NCBI GenBank assembly: GCA_946477855.1
Contig: CAMKZU010000015.1
Location: forward strand, 1-42,526
Origin: an uncultured Lactobacillus sp.
GTDB lineage: Bacteria; Bacillota; Bacilli; Lactobacillales; Lactobacillaceae
Direction of reading: 5' to 3'
Length of the DNA: 42,526 bases
In this document: positions 15,296-22,997 of the stretch, in pieces
Layout of the letters: every line of letters starts with the position of its first letter
Position numbering within the stretch: position 1 is the first letter of the stretch
Program-made: the position numbers and the translations under genes
The notes under the pieces: model-generated
What the model saw: the letters and a program-made list of their open reading frames with translations, nothing else
The model's database searches: none
Told to the model about the DNA's origin: nothing

Positions 15296-15899
15296 TTTTC
15301 CCAAATATACAATCATAATACGAAACTATACTTTCGATGAAGCCTACGCTATTGCTAAGGCAATCGAAGGTTTAGAACAAAATTTTGCGATGGAAATAAC
15401 AATGAATACACCGTCTGCTCCAGAATACATCAAAAACCTAAATAAAGAATTTGGTCAAAAAATCTTAATAGGTGCTGGAACAGTATTAAACCTTAAAGAT
15501 GAAATTGATGCGGTGGATGCTAATGCAAAATTTTTATTAAGTTCATGTTTGTTTAGCAAAAATATGATCGATTATGCTAAACAAAAAAACGTAATAACAA
15601 TACCAGGTGCATATACGCCTACTGAGGTATTGCAAATGCTTAATTATAAAGCAGATATAATTAAAATTTTTCCTGCAATTACAGCAGGACCGGAATATTT
15701 TAAAAATCTTCAAGGACCCTTAGGAAAAATACCACTAATGGCAGTTGGCGGAATTTCGAGTGAAAATGTCGGGATCTTTTTAAAAAATGGTGCTCAATTT
15801 ATTGGAATTGGTTCAGGTGCTTTTTTGAAAGAAGACATTATTAATAAAGATGTTCCAAAATTACGCCAGTCTCTAATTGATATAATTGAAAAGTCATAA
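15282..15899 (+). CDS. KDPG/KDPGal-family aldolase, probable 2-dehydro-3-deoxy-6-phosphogalactonate aldolase
   Basis: A 205-residue class I aldolase of the Eda/DgoA family: catalytic Glu38 in MEITMNTP, GAGTVL at 64-69, PGAYTPTE at 108-115, Schiff-base Lys128 in IKIFPA and AVGGI at 154-158. The motif that reads TLRTP in KDPG aldolases is TMNTP here, nearer to the LNSP of E. coli DgoA, which cleaves 6-phospho-KDGal to pyruvate and glyceraldehyde 3-phosphate. With a galactonate dehydratase in the same operon this is the likelier reaction. The gene overlaps its regulator by 14 bases, with GAGGAGG as ribosome site. Confidence 0.82.
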   Translation: MGINNFPKYTIIIRNYTFDEAYAIAKAIEGLEQNFAMEITMNTPSAPEYIKNLNKEFGQKILIGAGTVLNLKDEIDAVDANAKFLLSSCLFSKNMIDYAKQKNVITIPGAYTPTEVLQMLNYKADIIKIFPAITAGPEYFKNLQGPLGKIPLMAVGGISSENVGIFLKNGAQFIGIGSGAFLKEDIINKDVPKLRQSLIDIIEKS

Positions 15900-15912
15900 A
15901 GTAGGTGGTTAT

Positions 15913-16371
15913 ATGGACAGATCTTTATTGTCAGAAGATGATATTTTTATCAATCAGGAATTTGAAAGTTGTAATTCTTATTATGAAAGAATTTGTAATC
16001 ACCTATTAAGAGAAGAAAAAGTTGATATAAATTATCTCCATAGTATTAAGGAACGCGAAAAAAATTTCCCAACAGGATTAAATACAGGAAAAATTTGCGT
16101 AGCAATTCCACACACAGATTTTCAACATTGTAAAACTAATCAATTGGTTATTACAACCTTAAAACGACCAGTTTATTTTAAACAAATGGATGATCCAACT
16201 AAACTATGCGGAGTAAATATTATTATACAAATCTTATTTTACACTCCTGATAAACAAGTTGAACTTTTAAAGCAATTAATGAATTTAATTCAAAACCAAA
16301 ATTTTTTACAAGACGTATTAGATGCTAACAATAAGAAAACAATCTTAAATTTATTCGAGAAAGGTAATTAA
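15913..16371 (+). CDS. PTS EIIA component, galactitol/fructose-like
   Basis: A 152-residue single-domain EIIA. The phosphorylation site is His67 in VAIPHTD, the fructose/mannitol-type EIIA motif also used by galactitol systems. The protein takes phosphate from HPr and passes it to the EIIB encoded next. The ATG at 15913 is chosen because GTAGGTGG lies just before it; a TTG nine codons upstream lies within the aldolase gene and has no ribosome site. EIIB and EIIC follow at once, so the three form one permease. Confidence 0.85.
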   Translation: MDRSLLSEDDIFINQEFESCNSYYERICNHLLREEKVDINYLHSIKEREKNFPTGLNTGKICVAIPHTDFQHCKTNQLVITTLKRPVYFKQMDDPTKLCGVNIIIQILFYTPDKQVELLKQLMNLIQNQNFLQDVLDANNKKTILNLFEKGN

Positions 16372-16372
16372 A

Positions 16373-16672
16373 ATGAATAAAAAAACTATTATTATATGTT
16401 GTGCATCCTCGATGATCACTTCAACATTAGCTTCTGAGAAAGTTAAAAGTATAGCCTCTGAGAATGGACTTCCTATGCCAAATATAATTCAATGTAAGTT
16501 TTCAGAAGTTCAGGGAAATCTAAAAACCAATAAAGTTGACTTTATTGTTCCAACTGGAAAATTGGACAAAAATGTAACAGAAAATATTCCTGTAATCCAG
16601 GCTACTTCTTTTGTAACTGGAGTAGGCGAAGAAAAAACTAGCGCCGAAATACTAAAGGCTTTAAAAGAATAA
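16373..16672 (+). CDS. PTS EIIB component, galactitol family
   Basis: A 99-residue EIIB of the galactitol (GatB) type, with the phosphocysteine loop near the N-terminus: IIICCASSMITSTLA. By alignment with the usual CGxxxxTST pattern Cys9 should carry the phosphate; the next position, normally Gly, is a second Cys (Cys10). It starts one base after the EIIA stop, with GAGAAAGG as ribosome site. It phosphorylates the substrate carried by the EIIC at 16691. Confidence 0.85.
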   Translation: MNKKTIIICCASSMITSTLASEKVKSIASENGLPMPNIIQCKFSEVQGNLKTNKVDFIVPTGKLDKNVTENIPVIQATSFVTGVGEEKTSAEILKALKE

Positions 16673-16690
16673 GGGAGAAAGTGTGAGAGT

Positions 16691-17965
16691 ATGAATTGGG
16701 TAATTGCAGGCTTAAACTGGATTAGCGGCTTAGGACCTATGGTTATGATGCCTATTGTGATCTTCATTTTGGGTATTATTTTTAAAGTAAAAATAGGCAC
16801 ACTAATTAAATCTTCACTAACAATTGGTGTTGGTTTTGCTGGCGTTAACATTGTAATTAATTGGTTTGTACAACAGGTTGGACCATCTGTCCATTTGATG
16901 GTGAAACATTGGGGGATCCAAACAAGTATTATGGATGTAGGATGGCCAGCTAGAGCTGCCGCAACATGGGCATTTCCTTTGGCTGCGATTGTTGTATTTA
17001 TTGTTCTTGCGTTAAATATACTAATGATAATTACTAAGACAACTAATACAGTTATGGTTGATTTTTGGTCATATAATCACTATATTTTTACTGGTGCTTT
17101 AGTTTGGTATTTAACCAAAAGCGCTGTTGCAGCATTAGTTGCCTCAGCTATTGATGCTGCTATCAGTTTTAAACTAGCCGATTGGACAGCTCCTTTAGCA
17201 CAAAAATATTTTGGTTTAGAAGGAATTTCATTTCCAACAGCAAATTCAGTTGGATGGGCTCCTGTAGCTTGGGCATTAAATAAACTGTGGAGCATTATTC
17301 CTGGAATTAATAAGATTGATGGTAGACCAGAAAAGATACAAAAAAAGTTTGGCTTTGTTGGTGAACCATTGTTTATGGGTTTTATCATAGGAATCATTAT
17401 TGGCGCACTTGCAGGTGAAGACATAGGTAAAATTTTAATTGTAGGAATGAGCACATCAGCTACTATGGTTTTAACTCCTAAAATGATGCAAATTTTAATG
17501 CAGGGATTGATACCTTTTGCTAATTCTATTAAAGAACTACTTAATAAAAAGTTTCCAGGAAATAAATTTACCATTGGAATAGATGCAGCTTTGACAGTTG
17601 CTAATTCATCTGCGATTGCTTGCGGTATTATTATGGTACCGATCACATTAATATTATCAGCTATTTTACCTGGTAATCATCTGTTGCCGATTTCAGATAT
17701 TGCTTACCAAGCTATGTGGCTGTCAGCTTGGCCTGTAGCATTTAGCAAAGGTAATGTTTTTAGAGGAATACTATCAACTATCGTTATTACTTGCTTTGTT
17801 CTCTGGATTGGAACCGCTTTAGCTCCAATACATACACAACTTGCTATTGCTGGTGGTTTCCACTTAGCAAATGGAGTTAAATATATATCCACTGAGGATG
17901 CAGGTACACACATTGTAGGATTTATTATCTATAAAATAGTTGAATTATTTAAGATGATTTTTTAA
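16691..17965 (+). CDS. PTS EIIC permease, galactitol family
   Basis: A 424-residue integral membrane protein with about ten hydrophobic segments, in size and organisation like GatC. Family-like blocks include LGPMVMMPIVIFILG near the N-terminus, FVGEPLFMGFIIG in the middle and a GID motif before the last helices. It forms the translocation and substrate site of the PTS. The galactitol family carries several polyols and sugars; the dehydratase, aldolase and lactonase around it suggest a hexonate or hexonolactone here. AAGGGAG precedes the ATG by 13 bases, with GAGAG nearer. Confidence 0.87.
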   Translation: MNWVIAGLNWISGLGPMVMMPIVIFILGIIFKVKIGTLIKSSLTIGVGFAGVNIVINWFVQQVGPSVHLMVKHWGIQTSIMDVGWPARAAATWAFPLAAIVVFIVLALNILMIITKTTNTVMVDFWSYNHYIFTGALVWYLTKSAVAALVASAIDAAISFKLADWTAPLAQKYFGLEGISFPTANSVGWAPVAWALNKLWSIIPGINKIDGRPEKIQKKFGFVGEPLFMGFIIGIIIGALAGEDIGKILIVGMSTSATMVLTPKMMQILMQGLIPFANSIKELLNKKFPGNKFTIGIDAALTVANSSAIACGIIMVPITLILSAILPGNHLLPISDIAYQAMWLSAWPVAFSKGNVFRGILSTIVITCFVLWIGTALAPIHTQLAIAGGFHLANGVKYISTEDAGTHIVGFIIYKIVELFKMIF

Positions 17966-17980
17966 AACTCGAGGAAAAAT

Positions 17981-19126
17981 ATGAAAATTTCAGATTTTGT
18001 TGTTTACAAAGTAAAACCTAGATGGATATTTATAAAGATAAATACTGACGAAGGCATTTCTGGTTGGGGAGAGTTAGTTTCAGGGACGAAAACAGAAACA
18101 GTTGTTGCTGGAGCAAAAGAGATGTGCAGTAAGCTGATTGGAAAAAATCCACTTGAAATTGAAAGGATATGGCAGCGCCTTCATAGATCTTTCTTTCGTG
18201 GAGGACCAATTAATGGAACCGTAATATCAGGAATAGAAATGGCTTTATGGGACATAAAAGGTAAAACCTTAAATTTGCCAGTTTATGAACTATTAGGTGG
18301 AGCCGTTAGGGATAAGATAAAAGTTTATTCATGGATTGGCGGAGATCGTCCATCAGATGTTGTGGCAATGGCCCAAGAACGTTGGGATAAGGGTTTTAGA
18401 GCAGTTAAAATGAATGCTACTTCTGAAATGCATTATGTTGATTCTTTAGAAAAAGTGAATGCGACTGTTAAAAGAGTTGCCTCTATTCGTGAAAAATTTG
18501 GCAATGCCATGTCTATTGGCATTGACTTTCATGGGCGTGTACACAAACCAATGGCAAAAGTCTTAGCTAAAGCTTTAGAAGAATACCATCCTATGTTTAT
18601 TGAAGAACCAGTCTTACCTGAAAATGAAGAGTATTTTGCTCAAATCTCAAATGAGGTTTCAACTCCAATTGCAACTGGAGAAAGATTATACACCAGATGG
18701 GGTTTTAAAAATATTTTTAAAGAGGGAGCAGTTGATATAGTTCAACCTGATATTTCTCTTTGTGGTGGTTTACTGGAAGAGCGTAAAATAGCTGCAATGG
18801 CAGAGGCATATGATATGGCAGTTGCTCCACATGCTCCGTATGGCCCTGTAGCATTAGCTGCAACTTTTCAAGTTGATGCATGTACTCCAAATGTTTTTAT
18901 TCAAGAACAAAGTCTAGGAATTCACTATAATCAAGGTTTTGACCTACTTGATTTTGTAAAAAACAAAGAAATCTTTCAGTATAAAGATAGTTTCGTTGAC
19001 ATTCCCAAAGGTCCGGGTCTTGGCATTGAAATGGATGAAGACAAAATTAAAGATGTCGCACAAGAGGGATTAGTATGGAACAATCCGGCTTGGGTCAATG
19101 ATGATGGCACTATTGCCGAATGGTAA
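17981..19126 (+). CDS. dgoD: D-galactonate dehydratase-like enzyme (enolase superfamily)
   Basis: The 381-residue protein follows E. coli DgoD from end to end (start MKI, end AEW). All active-site residues I recall for DgoD are kept one position earlier: metal ligands Asp182, Glu208 and Glu234, His184 in DFHGR, His284 in APHAPYGP and Glu309 in IQEQS. DgoD removes water from D-galactonate to give 2-dehydro-3-deoxygalactonate. In this operon no kinase converts that product to the aldolase substrate, so this enzyme may instead act on a 6-phosphorylated acid made by PTS uptake; that is inference. CGAGGAAAAAT precedes the ATG. Confidence 0.88.
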   Translation: MKISDFVVYKVKPRWIFIKINTDEGISGWGELVSGTKTETVVAGAKEMCSKLIGKNPLEIERIWQRLHRSFFRGGPINGTVISGIEMALWDIKGKTLNLPVYELLGGAVRDKIKVYSWIGGDRPSDVVAMAQERWDKGFRAVKMNATSEMHYVDSLEKVNATVKRVASIREKFGNAMSIGIDFHGRVHKPMAKVLAKALEEYHPMFIEEPVLPENEEYFAQISNEVSTPIATGERLYTRWGFKNIFKEGAVDIVQPDISLCGGLLEERKIAAMAEAYDMAVAPHAPYGPVALAATFQVDACTPNVFIQEQSLGIHYNQGFDLLDFVKNKEIFQYKDSFVDIPKGPGLGIEMDEDKIKDVAQEGLVWNNPAWVNDDGTIAEW

Positions 19127-20049
19127 TGACTATGATTAATACTGTTAAAGGAACCATATCTTCAAATGACTTGGGCGTTACTTATATACATGATCATCTC
19201 TTTGTAAATCCAAATCCCTTACCTGAATATAAAGACTATGTTTTTGATGACGTAGATAAAAGCATTGCTGAGGCTATAGACTTTAAAAATAATGGTGGTA
19301 GTACGATCATAGATCTGACTCCGATAAACTATGGCAGAAATCCTATTGCTTTACAAAAAATTTCTGAAGGAGCAAATATTAATATAGGTTTTGTTACAGG
19401 ATTCCACAAAGAAGAATTTATGCCAAAGTGGATTGATAAAATGTCGGATAAACAAATATTTGATTTTTTAGTTAATGAAATTGAAAATGGAGTTAGTTCA
19501 CGTCATCTATTACCCGTTGCCATGAAAGCAGGAACAAGTTTTAAGCAAATAACAAAGAGGGAAAAACGGATCCTACAAATTGAGGGTAAGGTTCAGAAGG
19601 CTACCCATATTCCTATGATTACTCATTGTGATAAAGGAACGATGGCTATGGAACAGGTTGAAATTTTAAGAGGTCAAGGGGCAGACTTAAAGCATATTTG
19701 CTTAAGCCATGTAGATATTCCAAAAAATATAGACTATATTGAAAGAATATGTGATACTGGAGTAAATATAAGTTTTGACCATATTGGCCGTGAGTTAAGC
19801 ACTAATGATAGAGATCGCATACAAATGCTTTGTAAATTAGTTGAGGATGGCTATGTAGATCATATTTGTTTATCAGGTGATATGGGGAGGAAATCATATT
19901 TTTTATCATACAAAGGTAAACCAGGATTGCGATATATTATTACAACATTAAAGCAATCGTTGGTGCCATTAATAGGTAATGATAATTTTGCTAAAATGGT
20001 TATTGATAATCCTAAAAGAGTACTAGAGAATAAAGAGTCAATCGGATAA
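19126..20049 (+). CDS. Phosphotriesterase-family hydrolase, probable (phospho)lactonase
   Basis: A 307-residue amidohydrolase-superfamily protein of the phosphotriesterase family. The binuclear metal site is complete: His22 and His24 (IHDH), carboxylated Lys134 (MKAGTS), His167 (ITHCDKG), His195 (SHVD) and Asp252 (LSGDMGR). Bacterial relatives include lactonases; some from Firmicutes open phosphorylated furanose lactones. Next to a sugar-acid dehydratase, opening a hexonolactone, perhaps phosphorylated, is the natural role. Three in-frame ATGs (19120, 19126, 19132) are possible; 19126 overlaps the dgoD stop as TAATG. No strong ribosome site is visible. A strong terminator follows. Confidence 0.8.
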   Translation: MTMINTVKGTISSNDLGVTYIHDHLFVNPNPLPEYKDYVFDDVDKSIAEAIDFKNNGGSTIIDLTPINYGRNPIALQKISEGANINIGFVTGFHKEEFMPKWIDKMSDKQIFDFLVNEIENGVSSRHLLPVAMKAGTSFKQITKREKRILQIEGKVQKATHIPMITHCDKGTMAMEQVEILRGQGADLKHICLSHVDIPKNIDYIERICDTGVNISFDHIGRELSTNDRDRIQMLCKLVEDGYVDHICLSGDMGRKSYFLSYKGKPGLRYIITTLKQSLVPLIGNDNFAKMVIDNPKRVLENKESIG

Positions 20050-20091
20050 CAAAAAATATAACAAGGTTATTAGAATAATTACCGGACATTT

Positions 20092-20125
20092 AAAGGACGT
20101 TAAGCTTTTGCTTAACGTCCTTTTT
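20092..20125 (+). terminator. Strong Rho-independent terminator of the sugar-acid operon
   Basis: A perfect 14-base stem AAAGGACGTTAAGC/GCTTAACGTCCTTT with a TTTT loop, followed by further Ts, 43 bases after the lactonase stop. Confidence 0.92.
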
Positions 20126-20316
20126 AACAGCCAGAGTAGATTTCGAATGCGAAACAGAGAAATATAAAATCAAACAGGTAATCGGCCAAAATATACCAAT
20201 CAGTTTTTACAAACGCAATCGGGCATACGAATAACTTAATTATTTCTATGAATGAAGCCCAATTTATTATCATAATTAATAAAGTCTTTTAACACTCGCT
20301 TGTAAAAAAACTTATA
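20126..20316. other. Intergenic stretch with no recognisable feature
   Basis: Between the operon terminator and the terminator of the minus-strand genes. It is AT-rich, with a small TTCG/CGAA inverted repeat near 20152-20163. No open frame of useful length, RNA gene or promoter could be supported. Confidence 0.5.
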
Positions 20317-20352
20317 TTTAAAAACCCACAAAAATAATCTCTTGCGGGGTTT
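20317..20352 (-). terminator. Terminator of the signal peptidase / small-protein genes
   Basis: On the minus strand AAACCC (complement of 20347-20352) pairs with GGGTTT (complement of 20322-20327), with an inner GCAA/TTGT extension and a bulged C, followed by a T-run. Confidence 0.65.
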
Positions 20353-20368
20353 ATATTTAGATAATATT

Positions 20369-20560
20369 TTAATGATTTGCAGCAAGGTAATCGTACAGCT
20401 GATTAATTTCTTCAGGAGTAAACTCGCCTTCGCCAGTTTTCATTGCGTGAATTTTTTCAACTGACAAATGACTTGCAAAAGCTAAATCCGTATCAGTAAC
20501 ATGATGTTTTACTTGAAAATCGATAATTGCATCGGATAATTCTTCTAATTGCTGATTCAT
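20369..20560 (-). CDS. Small helix-turn-helix-like protein (63 aa), unknown function
   Basis: A 63-residue acidic protein with a good GGAGAA ribosome site before the ATG. The middle (TDTDLAFASHLSVEKIHAMKTGE) reads like the four-helix DNA-binding fold of XRE regulators, although no wider domain is present. I recall similar small proteins as conserved, uncharacterised genes in lactobacilli, but cannot confirm it here. It lies 56 bases downstream of signal peptidase I on the same strand and is followed by a terminator. A regulatory role is only a guess. Confidence 0.7.
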   Translation of the reverse strand: MNQQLEELSDAIIDFQVKHHVTDTDLAFASHLSVEKIHAMKTGEGEFTPEEINQLYDYLAANH

Positions 20561-20616
20561 AATAAATTCTCCTTTACAATTTATTTTAGCGGAAAAATAT
20601 TAAAATTCAAAGGAAA

Positions 20617-21195
20617 TTAAAAACCCTGAATTTTATTAAATGGCCAATATCTGAATTTGACTTTGCCAACTAAATTTTGTCGTTTTACGGGACCAAATAT
20701 ATGTGAGTCCTTTGAAATATCACGGTGATCACCCATTACCCAATAATAACCTTTCGGAACTTTATAAGTAAAATTATTCGTATATGTTTGTCCTTCAGCA
20801 TTATTAGCTTTTTTGAAATGATTTTCTAGATACGGCTCAGGTAAAAGTTTGCCGTTGACATACATTTTATCGTTTTTAGAAACAAGTTTATCACCAGGAA
20901 GACCAATTACCCGCTTGATGTAATATGCTCCTGGAACATCATTAGCTGCCTTAGGTGCAAGCAAAACAACAACATCATTACGTTTAGGAGTAAAATTACG
21001 CACAGCAATCAAACGGTCATTATCTTCAAAAGTCGGTTGCATAGACGGTCCGGAAACTCTATCATTAGAAAGCACAAAATTGAATAAAACATAGAATACA
21101 CCTAAAATAACTGCCATCATTATGACAACATCGAGAATAAATTTACCTAAGCTTTCTTCCTCTTTGTCTTGCTTTTTTGTTACTTTTTTCGCCAT
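20617..21195 (-). CDS. lepB: Signal peptidase I
   Basis: A 192-residue membrane-anchored serine protease with one N-terminal helix at about residues 20-42. Catalytic Ser51 lies in SGPSMQPTF and catalytic Lys94 in YYIKRVIGLPGD, and the later box reads MGDHRDISKDSHIFGP, with His for the usual Asn. It cleaves signal peptides of exported proteins on the outer face of the membrane. A strong AAGGAGAAA site precedes the ATG, and a TATAAT on the minus strand (complement of 21227-21232) suggests its own promoter, back to back with the gene at 21281. Confidence 0.93.
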   Translation of the reverse strand: MAKKVTKKQDKEEESLGKFILDVVIMMAVILGVFYVLFNFVLSNDRVSGPSMQPTFEDNDRLIAVRNFTPKRNDVVVLLAPKAANDVPGAYYIKRVIGLPGDKLVSKNDKMYVNGKLLPEPYLENHFKKANNAEGQTYTNNFTYKVPKGYYWVMGDHRDISKDSHIFGPVKRQNLVGKVKFRYWPFNKIQGF

Positions 21196-21280
21196 AAAAT
21201 TTTTCTCCTTTATTGTGTTACCTTTTATTATAACTGAAATCTTGTCTTTTGAATGTTAAAATCATTATAGGTATTTGATA

Positions 21281-22033
21281 ATGACAGATTTTTTAAGTAA
21301 AATTAACCAATTAGATGATCAGCTTAATATTGAACAAGTGCATCATCAAGTTAAAGAAATTAATGATATTATTTCTATCGTGAGCCAAAAACAAGTTTTT
21401 AAGAAAGCGCCACAGAAACTGGGGTTTTTACCCGATATTGCTGAGGAAATATGTGCTAGTCTTTCGCAAACTGATATTAAACACTTTAGAACTATTAACC
21501 AGTTAATCGACAATTTGAGACAATTTCTGGCTATAAATTTTGGCGTTTGGTCGCTACCTAATTTACAGACAGCTAGAGCAATTAAAGATTGTTTAAACAT
21601 TAAATCCGGACTGGAAATTATGGCAGGTAATGCTTATTGGAGCAAGGCTTTATCTGATGTAGGCGTAAAAATGATAGTCACAGATAACTTAGATTGGTCA
21701 AAAACTTCAAACACTGGTTCCAAGTCATTTATGCCAGTCGCAAATTTTGATTCTGCTCAGGCCGTTGAGATATTTGACAATGTTGATCTAATAATATGCT
21801 CTTGGGCTCCCAATTTTGGCAATAGCGATACAAAAGTTGTTTCAACCTGGCAAAAGCTGAATACAACAAGCCATCTGCTCTTTATAGGCGAAAAAAACGG
21901 AGCGACCAATTCAGAGGCTTTTTGGCAAAAAGGATTAGTACATCATTCAAAAGAATTAAAACAAATTAATCAAACTTTTCCCAGTTTTGATTTTATTAAT
22001 GAACATATTTTTGAGATAGCACATGAAATTTAA
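21281..22033 (+). CDS. Putative SAM-dependent methyltransferase, substrate unknown
   Basis: A 250-residue protein. The first 100 residues are helical and match no domain I know. Then comes a Rossmann-like segment, SGLEIMAGNAYWSKAL at about residues 109-124, resembling methyltransferase motif I, followed by VKMIVTDN (a motif II acidic end) and DLIICSWAP (motif IV-like). This suggests binding of S-adenosylmethionine, but the catalytic residues are unclear. ATG 21281 is preferred over TTG 21275, though the AGG is only modest. It overlaps the next gene by 11 bases. Confidence 0.65.
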   Translation: MTDFLSKINQLDDQLNIEQVHHQVKEINDIISIVSQKQVFKKAPQKLGFLPDIAEEICASLSQTDIKHFRTINQLIDNLRQFLAINFGVWSLPNLQTARAIKDCLNIKSGLEIMAGNAYWSKALSDVGVKMIVTDNLDWSKTSNTGSKSFMPVANFDSAQAVEIFDNVDLIICSWAPNFGNSDTKVVSTWQKLNTTSHLLFIGEKNGATNSEAFWQKGLVHHSKELKQINQTFPSFDFINEHIFEIAHEI

Positions 22034-22997
22034 AAAAACTATTTTAATCATCATTATATTTTTATCATTTATAGGTATTGGCAGTATGTTGTCAAATGTT
22101 CAGTCCCGCGAAGCGGATCAGCTACTTGAGGCATATGGTTTAAGCAACAATACTCGCCATATTGAAGTCAAAAAAGATCAAGAAGTTAGATCTTTCTTGA
22201 CCTATTTGAAAAAGAGATTTCCTCATAATAAAATTCAAGTTCATATGACTTCTAAAGCTAAGAAAAATCAAACTCTCGTATGGTCGAATCATGATGTGTT
22301 AAAATTACCGACTGAATCTGGAAGATACTTTACCAAAGATGATTTTAAAGGTCGTGTTTCTTTTGCAGTACTAGGTCTAAACGCAGAGGTTCCTACGTTA
22401 AAAACACAAGGAAACGAATATATTTATATAAACAAAAAATATTATACAGTAATAGGAACTTTAAAGCATTATCGTCAAATGAAACAAAATGGTTATTATT
22501 TGACTACTAGTCCGAAACAACCAACAGGCAAATTTAAACTGCGTGATTATCAAATTATAATAGACAGTTCAAATAAAGTCATTCAACAAATCGCTAAGCA
22601 TTATAAAGTTAAAGCTAAGACACCAGTTTTTGTAAAAAATCATCAAATACACCAGTTTTCAATTATTCGTGAAATTTTATTTATATTGTTATTTTTGTTG
22701 GTTGCTGCAGCAAGTAATTTACTCTTAGCCTTTATGGATTGGAAAACAGTTAAGCAAACAAACCTGAAGGGGAGCCTGTTACGCAATTGGCTAATCAATC
22801 ATGGTGTTAGAATTTTGCTTGTTGAGCTTGTAACTACTTTCGGTGCTTATCTCTTTTTGATTTGGCGTAAATTCGTTTCCAAACCACAACATTTAATATG
22901 GCTCTTATTAATAAGTTGGATAATAATTTCTATTCTATACGGTTTAGGTATTCTACATTTATTACGAAAGGAACAAAATAATGCCAAAACTGCCTGA
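22023..22997 (+). CDS. MacB/FtsX-like membrane protein without a partner ATPase
   Basis: A 324-residue protein: one N-terminal helix (about 5-25), an extracytoplasmic domain of about 190 residues, and three C-terminal helices (about 218-240, 262-282 and 290-313). The outer domain contains GRYFTKDDF, AVLGLNAEV and INKKYYTVIGTL, which resemble the MacB periplasmic-core pattern of FtsX-type ABC permeases. No ABC ATPase is encoded nearby. It overlaps both neighbours (11 and 17 bases), so it is part of a tight operon with two methyltransferase-like genes. It may be a degenerate permease or a stand-alone envelope protein. Confidence 0.65.
   Translation: MKFKKTILIIIIFLSFIGIGSMLSNVQSREADQLLEAYGLSNNTRHIEVKKDQEVRSFLTYLKKRFPHNKIQVHMTSKAKKNQTLVWSNHDVLKLPTESGRYFTKDDFKGRVSFAVLGLNAEVPTLKTQGNEYIYINKKYYTVIGTLKHYRQMKQNGYYLTTSPKQPTGKFKLRDYQIIIDSSNKVIQQIAKHYKVKAKTPVFVKNHQIHQFSIIREILFILLFLLVAAASNLLLAFMDWKTVKQTNLKGSLLRNWLINHGVRILLVELVTTFGAYLFLIWRKFVSKPQHLIWLLLISWIIISILYGLGILHLLRKEQNNAKTA

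Noticed and set aside
17080-17646. A 188-codon minus-strand frame opposite EIIC
   Set aside because: It is fully inside the clear EIIC gene, lacks domain likeness and a ribosome site; long antisense frames over hydrophobic genes are common.
20126-20316. Decayed coding sequence on the minus strand
   Set aside because: Short protein-like pieces can be read (for example LVYFGRLPV) but stops are frequent and no family was recognised.
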